From: an uncultured Anaerolineales bacterium
Lineage (GTDB): Bacteria; Chloroflexota; Anaerolineae; Anaerolineales; Villigracilaceae
Assembly (NCBI GenBank): GCA_937928015.1
Contig: CALFXA010000219.1
Coordinates: forward strand, 1-30,231
Direction of reading: 5' to 3'
Length of the DNA: 30,231 nt
The position numbers and the translations under genes are program-made. Below are positions 25,361 to 30,231 of this stretch, piece by piece. Under the pieces are notes generated by a model, which saw only the letters and a program-made list of their open reading frames with translations, searched no databases and was not told where the DNA came from. The first letter of the stretch is position 1, and each line of letters begins with the position of its first letter.

Positions 25361-25383
25361 AACCCCAAACGGAAGCGGGTCAA
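25356..25383 (-). promoter_or_regulatory. Promoter of the leftward polysaccharide operon
   Basis: On the minus strand TTGACC (25383-25378) and TATAAT (25361-25356) are separated by 16 bases, a near-consensus sigma70-type promoter. The -10 overlaps the right arm of the operator candidate, and the regulator's ATG is 21 bases downstream. Confidence 0.7.
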
Positions 25384-25407
25384 GCCTCAGGGTGATGACC
25401 AGAATTT

Positions 25408-25551
25408 TTAAACACAAGGGCACAAAGATCACCAAGGGGATGAGAGAAGACATGGATCGTGCATTTCAAACCGTCATTCGTGATAGCCTGAAAACGACTG
25501 CCTCATTGTGCCACTTTAAACCTTCGTGACCATCGTGTCCTTTGTGTTTAA
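25408..25551. repeat. Inverted-repeat element between divergent promoters
   Basis: The ends TTAAACACAAGGGCACAAAG (from 25408) and TGTCCTTTGTGTTTAA (to 25551) are complements with a few mismatches over about 30 bases each, also matching across TCACCAAGG and CCTTCGTGA. The interior has no gene. It looks like a MITE-like dispersed element separating the two divergent transcription units. Confidence 0.7.
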
Positions 25552-25559
25552 TCAAACCT

Positions 25560-25587
25560 TTGCAAAGCTCCCCCACCCGCGTACAAT
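25560..25587 (+). promoter_or_regulatory. Candidate leaderless promoter of the divergent unit
   Basis: TTGCAA (25560-25565) and TACAAT (25582-25587) are 16 bases apart. The -10 ends 8 bases before the ATG at 25596, so the transcript would begin at or within a few bases of the start codon. No ribosome site exists. Confidence 0.55.
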
Positions 25588-25595
25588 CAGCCCGC

Positions 25596-27029
25596 ATGAA
25601 ATCAGGACCCAACCTCAACACGGCTGACCGTGTCTATCAACAAACCCGCATCGCTCACTGGGACGCGCTCGCCAAGCGGCGCGACACCTGGAGCGGAGGC
25701 GGCGGCTGGTATCACCGCCGCCTGCTGGAAATCTTCCGCTTCCTGGTTGGGAACAACCAGCGCATCCTCGAGATCGGCTGCGGCGAAGGCGGACTGCTCG
25801 CCGCGCTCCACCCCTCGCACGGCGTGGGCGTGGATTTCTCCGCCGAGATGATCCAGCGCGGAAAGGCCAAACATCCCGAGCTGGAATTCGTCCTGGCCGA
25901 CGCCCACGACCTCTCCGCGCTGACAGGCCCCTTCGACGCCATCATCCTGTCCGACACAGTCAACGACCTGTGGGACGTGCAACGCGTCTTCGAGCAGTTG
26001 CGTCCGCTATGCACGCCGCGCACGCGCCTGATCCTCAACTTCTACAGCCACCTGTGGGAATTCCCGCTCGCCATTTTGCAACGGCTCGGATTGGCTTCCC
26101 CCAATCTCGACCAGAACTGGCTGACGCGCGAAGACCTGAGCGGTATGCTACACCTGGCGGGTTTCGAGACGATCCGTTTTACCAGGGAAGTGCTGTGGCC
26201 GCTGCCCCTGGGCGGATTCGCGAATCGCTTCCTCGTGCGCTTCTGGCCGTTCAGTGAACTGGCCCTGGCCAATTTCGTCATCGCCCGTCCCGCCCCTCAG
26301 CCTGTTTCACCTCCGAAGGTCTCGGTCATCGTCCCCGCGCGGAATGAGTCGGGCAACGTCAAAGCCATCTTCGAGCGCACGCCCAAAATGGGACGCGAAA
26401 CCGAGTTGGTCTTCGTCGAAGGCCACTCGAAGGACGATACCTACGCCGCCATCGAGCGCGAGATGGCCGCCCATCCCGAAGTCCCCGCACAATTACATCA
26501 GCAGACGGGCATCGGCAAAGCGGACGCCGTCCGCCTGGGCTACGACAAAGCCACGGGCGACGTGCTGATGATCCTCGACGCCGACCTGACCGTCCCGCCC
26601 GAGGATCTGCCGCGCTTCTATGATGCGCTGGTCTCGGGCAAGGGCGAGTTCATCAACGGCGTGCGCCTGGTCTACCCGATGGAAAAGGAAGCCATGCGCG
26701 GGCTGAACTTCCTCGGCAACAAATTCTTCAGCCTGGCCTTCTCGTGGCTGCTCGGCCAGCCCGTCAAGGACACGTTATGCGGCACGAAGGTTCTGTGGCG
26801 CGCGGACTACGACCAGATCGCCGCCAACCGCAGCTACTTCGGCGACTTCGACCCCTTCGGCGATTTCGACCTGATCTTCGGCGCGGCCAAGCTCAACCTC
26901 AAGATCGTCGACCTGCCCATCCGCTACCGCGAACGCACCTACGGCTCCACCAACATCTCACGCTGGAAGCACGGCTTGCTGCTCTTCCGCATGGTGGCCT
27001 TCGCCGCGCGCAGGATCAAGTTCGTATGA
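25596..27029 (+). CDS. Methyltransferase-GT2 glycosyltransferase fusion
   Basis: This 477-residue two-domain protein starts with a class I methyltransferase (about 1-230): ILEIGCGEGGLLAAL (57-71), GVGVDFSAEMIQRGKAK, ADAHDLSALTGPFDAIILSD. A proline-rich linker (231-240) leads to a GT2 domain: KVSVIVPARNESGNVKAIFE (241-260), TGIGKADAVRLGYDKATG and the metal-binding DAD in LDADLT (328-330). The GT2 part resembles dolichol-phosphate-mannose synthase-like transferases. The ATG at 25596 is preferred over an upstream start that lacks a promoter match. It is the first gene of a divergent unit and overlaps the next gene by four bases. It may link methylation and sugar transfer on a lipid carrier; this is inferred. 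Confidence 0.9.
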   Translation: MKSGPNLNTADRVYQQTRIAHWDALAKRRDTWSGGGGWYHRRLLEIFRFLVGNNQRILEIGCGEGGLLAALHPSHGVGVDFSAEMIQRGKAKHPELEFVLADAHDLSALTGPFDAIILSDTVNDLWDVQRVFEQLRPLCTPRTRLILNFYSHLWEFPLAILQRLGLASPNLDQNWLTREDLSGMLHLAGFETIRFTREVLWPLPLGGFANRFLVRFWPFSELALANFVIARPAPQPVSPPKVSVIVPARNESGNVKAIFERTPKMGRETELVFVEGHSKDDTYAAIEREMAAHPEVPAQLHQQTGIGKADAVRLGYDKATGDVLMILDADLTVPPEDLPRFYDALVSGKGEFINGVRLVYPMEKEAMRGLNFLGNKFFSLAFSWLLGQPVKDTLCGTKVLWRADYDQIAANRSYFGDFDPFGDFDLIFGAAKLNLKIVDLPIRYRERTYGSTNISRWKHGLLLFRMVAFAARRIKFV

Positions 27030-27772
27030 ATGACGTCAACGTCCACGAGGAGCAGATTCTCGAAAACCAGAAGCACTGGGAACGCAAGCCGTTGCTGCGT
27101 CAGATCTATCGCGGTTTTCACGAACTGATCGCGGCGCAGCTCAGCAAGAAACAAAATGGAAAGATCGTAGAACTGGGCTCGGGCATCGGCAACATCAAAG
27201 AGGTCATCCCCACCTGCCTGCGCACCGACTTGTTCCCCAACCCCTGGCTCGATCAGACCGAGAATGCCTATGCCCTGTCCTTCGATGACGCCAGCATCTC
27301 AGACCTGATCCTCTTCGATGTGTTCCATCATTTTCGTTATCCTGGCAACGCGTTGCGCGAATTCGAGCGCGTGCTCCAGCCTGGCGGACGAGTCATCATC
27401 TTCGACCCATGCATCAGCTTGCTGGGACTCATCGTCTACGGGCCGCTGCACCCCGAGCCAATCGCCTACTTCCGCCCTGTGAGTTGGTTCGCCCCAAACG
27501 GCTGGTCCCCCGCTGAAACGGATTACTACGCCGCGCAGGGCAACGCCACGCGCGCCTTCGTCGGTAAGGAGTTTGCCGAACATCTTGGGGCGTGGAACGT
27601 GCTCAAGGTCCAGCGTATCGCAGCCCTGGCCTACGCCGCCTCGGGCGGATATTCAGGCCCACAGCTTTATCCCACGGCGGCTTATCCGCTGGTGAAAGCC
27701 ATCGAGAAAATCTTGCAGCTTTTCCCCATCCTGTTCGCCACGCGGCTGCTGGTAGTGCTGGAAAAGAAGTAA
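27026..27772 (+). CDS. Class I SAM-dependent methyltransferase
   Basis: This 248-residue protein has motif I KIVELGSGIGNIKEVI, then the acidic ILFDVFHHFRYPGNALREFE and RVLQPGGRVIIFDPC, a typical Methyltransf_11 fold. The second half (WFAPNGWSPAETDYYAAQGN) is not characteristic. The longer open frame starting at 26744 lies antiphase to the GT2 domain and is not real. The start ATGA at 27026 overlaps the fusion gene's stop by four bases, so the two products are made together. Likely substrate: a sugar or lipid intermediate of the same glycan. Confidence 0.88.
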   Translation: MNDVNVHEEQILENQKHWERKPLLRQIYRGFHELIAAQLSKKQNGKIVELGSGIGNIKEVIPTCLRTDLFPNPWLDQTENAYALSFDDASISDLILFDVFHHFRYPGNALREFERVLQPGGRVIIFDPCISLLGLIVYGPLHPEPIAYFRPVSWFAPNGWSPAETDYYAAQGNATRAFVGKEFAEHLGAWNVLKVQRIAALAYAASGGYSGPQLYPTAAYPLVKAIEKILQLFPILFATRLLVVLEKK

Positions 27773-27784
27773 AAGATACGTCTA

Positions 27785-27820
27785 ACAAAATGCCCGCAGT
27801 TTGAGCTGCGGGCATTTTGT
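27785..27820. terminator. Bidirectional intrinsic terminator
   Basis: ACAAAATGCCCGCAG (27785-27799) and CTGCGGGCATTTTGT (27806-27820) are exact 15-base complements around TTTGAG. T-runs flank the stem in both directions, and it lies between convergent genes ending at 27772 and 27823. Confidence 0.93.
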
Positions 27821-27822
27821 TT

Positions 27823-29811
27823 TCACCGACAGGCCGAAATATCCAGCAGCCTGCGGAAGTCCTTGCGATAATCCTGAGGCGAGCGGATGCCCTGCACCTC
27901 GTCCACGAGTTTCACGCAGGCATCTTCGTATTTCTTTTGTATCTCGGGAGATATATCCTCCCAGTATTCGACACCCAGATAAATGTAATCGAAACCCGCC
28001 GCCTTGAGCAGATACGGGTCAGGGTTGCTCATAAGCTGATTCCACTCGGGTGTCAGCACCCACGACTTCATCGACTTGCTGCCGCGCCCAAAGACCGTCA
28101 CTACACGGCGCGAGTCGGAATCGAAGACCATTGCCTCGCGCGGCAACTGGTTCCAGTGACGATTCTCCATGCGCACATCCATCTCGTTCATGAAGTACGG
28201 CAGCAAAGGCTGCTGGATGGCGATCAACTGCACGCCGAAGAAGACCAGTCCGCCAAAGACGGAAATCAGTCCCAGCGAGAGACCTGTCAACTTCATGGCT
28301 TCGCTACGCTTCTTGAGCCAGGCCCAGACCAGCGGCACCGCGTAGAAAGTCGGCACCAGAGTCAGCGTCACCAGCAGACGTGTGGTGGCGCTGACGCCCG
28401 CCGTCCCCGTATATTTGACGAACAGCGACAGCAGCCCCGCCCCCGCGCTGACAACAGTTCCCGCCTCCCACCAGCGTTGGGCGCGGAACATCTTGACGCC
28501 CCAAGCAAACAACAGAGGCAGCGCCAACAGGACAGGTCCCATCTCGACCAGACCCGCGATGAGTTGGTACGGGTCGAGCACGCTCATAAAGCCCAGATGA
28601 GCCGAGACGAAAGCAGGCACGCCCAGCGAAAAACTAAAGGTATGGAAAGAACCCGCCTCCGCCGAAGGGAAGATCAGCCCGCGCGCGATCTCGGTCACCA
28701 CGCCGCCCTGGACGAGGGCAAAGGCCAGAGCAGCGGAACCCACCGCCAGCGTCGGCAGGAAGGAGCGGGGCAGATAAATGCGGCGGGCGCGAATCCACTC
28801 GATCAGCAGCAACAGGCCAATGCTCGGGAACATGATCAGGAAAGTGTACTCACCCGTCAGCGCATAAGCGGCGAACAGGGCGGTTAGGACGATCCCGCTG
28901 GGCAGGTCGCGCAGACGGCGGAAGAGCAGGATAAGCAGCAGCAGGATCAACGGCCCCATCACGCCGATGCCGCCATGCGTCATCGTCATGGGCGGGTTGA
29001 CGCCGTTGGCATACGCAAACGGGAACGGGAACGGCCCGCCGCCTTCGATGGCCCACGAAGAGACCAGCGCCTTCGCCAGGTCGGGCGCGGTCGGGATGCC
29101 CGAACCCAACAGCGAGATGCGGTCCGAGATTTTTTGCGTGAGCGCTGTAGGCAGCAACAGCAACAGCCAACGCGCGCCGCCCGAGAAGGCGACGAAGAAG
29201 CCGCCGAGGTAACCCGCCATGCGGCTGCGAGTCATGCGGCGCGTGAAGAGATAGGCCACCATCACCAGAAGCGCCAGAACCAGCCCGCGGGCCGCGTCCA
29301 TCGCCGACCAGGGGAAGAGGTCGCCAAGACGCGTCAATTGCGCGGAAAAGATCAACAGCAGGTAGTGATAGCCAAAGCGCAGGGAAGGGTCAAAGGGGAA
29401 ATGCGGCGGGATGTCGCCTGCCGCCATGATCGAGGTGAGCGGAATGTTTTGAAAATCGTCGAAGATGTTCAGTCCGCGCCCGATGGAAAAGAACACGTAA
29501 AAGAGGAACAGAAAAACGAGCGCCTGCGGGATCGAGAACGTGAACAGACTGCGCCAGTCGCGAAGAGACTTCCACGCCACGGTCAGGCCGAAAGCCAGCA
29601 CGAGAGCCGCAGCGGCCCAGAACGAGTACGACACGGGCAGGATGTGCGACAGCAGGTTCGAGGTCCATAGTTGCAGCACAAGTCCAAGCGCGAGGCCCAC
29701 GATCAACCGTTCGCGTCGCAGGCGAAAAACCTGATGTGCGATGAGATGCCCGCCCAGTATCCAAGCAACGACCCACAGCACAAAGGGAATCAGAGTAAGC
29801 AGTTTGCTCAT
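27823..29811 (-). CDS. Polytopic GT-C-like membrane protein
   Basis: This 662-residue protein has about 12 or more hydrophobic helices in residues 1-540 and a soluble C-terminal domain (about 545-662; PREAMVFDSDSRRVVTVFG and FDYIYLGVEYWEDISPEI). The first large loop has an acidic Asp118-Asp119 in NIFDDFQNIPLTSIMAAGD, the position where GT-C glycosyltransferases keep metal- or sugar-binding acids, and FGYHYLLLIFS follows. Thus a lipid-linked-sugar glycosyltransferase is plausible, but no family is certain. Its ATG overlaps the upstream gene's stop by four bases. It belongs to a second leftward unit entering from the right and stops at the shared terminator. Confidence 0.85.
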   Translation of the reverse strand: MSKLLTLIPFVLWVVAWILGGHLIAHQVFRLRRERLIVGLALGLVLQLWTSNLLSHILPVSYSFWAAAALVLAFGLTVAWKSLRDWRSLFTFSIPQALVFLFLFYVFFSIGRGLNIFDDFQNIPLTSIMAAGDIPPHFPFDPSLRFGYHYLLLIFSAQLTRLGDLFPWSAMDAARGLVLALLVMVAYLFTRRMTRSRMAGYLGGFFVAFSGGARWLLLLLPTALTQKISDRISLLGSGIPTAPDLAKALVSSWAIEGGGPFPFPFAYANGVNPPMTMTHGGIGVMGPLILLLLILLFRRLRDLPSGIVLTALFAAYALTGEYTFLIMFPSIGLLLLIEWIRARRIYLPRSFLPTLAVGSAALAFALVQGGVVTEIARGLIFPSAEAGSFHTFSFSLGVPAFVSAHLGFMSVLDPYQLIAGLVEMGPVLLALPLLFAWGVKMFRAQRWWEAGTVVSAGAGLLSLFVKYTGTAGVSATTRLLVTLTLVPTFYAVPLVWAWLKKRSEAMKLTGLSLGLISVFGGLVFFGVQLIAIQQPLLPYFMNEMDVRMENRHWNQLPREAMVFDSDSRRVVTVFGRGSKSMKSWVLTPEWNQLMSNPDPYLLKAAGFDYIYLGVEYWEDISPEIQKKYEDACVKLVDEVQGIRSPQDYRKDFRRLLDISACR

Positions 29812-30231
29812 GGTCTGGGCTGGGAAACGACGGCGCGGATAAGTGTGACCGCATCGTCAGCTAACTCTCCGCTGATGAATTCGGGGCGGATGCGTGCGCG
29901 CGTCTTTTGAAGGGCGGCTTCGTCGCGTTCGCGCACGAGAATGTCTACGCTGGCGAAAGAGGCCTCGAAGGCGTGGCGATAGTCCCAGAGACGATAGCGG
30001 TTGTGATTGCTGGAGGGGTTGAGCCAGCCATACCAAACCGACTTGGAATAACACAGCATCTCGAACGGATATTTGAAGAAGTGATCGCGCAGGTCTACGA
30101 AGTGAATATGCAACCCGCTTGGACTGGTCAGCGCGGCCAGGGCGCGGGTGATGCCCTCCACGTCGTCGAGATGTTCGTAGACCGAGTTACTGATGACCAG
30201 GTCTACGGGCGGGATGTCGCCTGGCTTCACG
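29808..30231 (-). CDS. SAM-dependent methyltransferase (C-terminal part, cut by window end)
   Basis: The final 140 or so residues of a protein running in from the right. VDLVISNSVYEHLDDVEGIT and LTSPSGLHIHFVDLRDHFFK match motif IV onward of Methyltransf_11/23-type enzymes. Motif I would lie beyond the window. Its stop TGA overlaps the start of the GT-C-like gene (ATGA), so they are cotranscribed. Context suggests a glycan or lipid methylation function. Confidence 0.8.
   Translation of the reverse strand, partial: VKPGDIPPVDLVISNSVYEHLDDVEGITRALAALTSPSGLHIHFVDLRDHFFKYPFEMLCYSKSVWYGWLNPSSNHNRYRLWDYRHAFEASFASVDILVRERDEAALQKTRARIRPEFISGELADDAVTLIRAVVSQPRP

Noticed and set aside
27817..28887. Plus-strand open frame of 356 codons
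   Set aside because: Antisense to the GT-C-like membrane protein, with low-complexity His/Gln/Arg content; treated as a shadow.

Overview
The window is most of a surface-polysaccharide (O-antigen or exopolysaccharide type) biosynthesis and export locus from a GC-rich bacterium. The mix of short interspersed palindromes (families built on GGTGGTCGAGTAG, GTAGGGGC and TCATTGCGAG), the gene content and the weak Shine-Dalgarno usage fit a Chloroflexota genome of the Anaerolineae type. That assignment is an inference from general pattern and not proven. I saw no rRNA, tRNA, CRISPR array or transposase gene.

Layout. The left edge (1-694) holds the 5' end of a leftward membrane-protein gene and a small GIY-YIG nuclease gene bracketed by two copies of one palindromic repeat. 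From 25334 down to 701 almost everything is read leftward as one long, tightly packed gene series. It starts with a MarR-like EPS-type regulator under a near-consensus promoter that overlaps a palindromic operator candidate. There follow two sugar-nucleotide epimerases/reductases (one GDP-L-fucose synthase-like), an ABC-2 exporter pair (Wzm and a Wzt with C-terminal carbohydrate-binding domain), a KpsS-like glycosyltransferase and two methyltransferases. Next come a small membrane protein, PseB (UDP-GlcNAc 4,6-dehydratase), an RmlD-like reductase, a NeuB/SpsE-type PEP-condensing synthase, a HIT protein, a GT4 glycosyltransferase and an AAC(3)-fold N-acetyltransferase. The last part holds a DUF4910 metallopeptidase-like protein, a LapA-like membrane protein, an SpsF-like cytidylyltransferase and three more glycosyltransferases. 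A visibly AT-rich 4-kb gene for a STAND/NB-ARC-like NTPase (2388-6410) interrupts the end of this series and looks horizontally acquired.

To the right, a divergent two-gene unit (25596-27772, +) encodes a methyltransferase-GT2 fusion and a second methyltransferase. It ends at a strong bidirectional terminator (27785-27820) shared with a convergent leftward pair: a GT-C-like membrane protein and a methyltransferase cut by the window end.

How the genes work together. The nucleotide-sugar enzymes would supply deoxy- and amino-sugars and a nonulosonate-like sugar. Glycosyltransferases, methyltransferases and the acetyltransferase would build and decorate the glycan, and Wzm/Wzt would export it. 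Beyond the known families, the most unusual signals are: a helically phased array of DnaA-box sequences (14647-14841) spanning an intergenic gap and the 3' end of the RmlD-like gene; the STAND NTPase island; the repeat-bracketed GIY-YIG gene; the operator/promoter arrangement of the regulator; and different palindromes filling nearly every gap inside the leftward operon.
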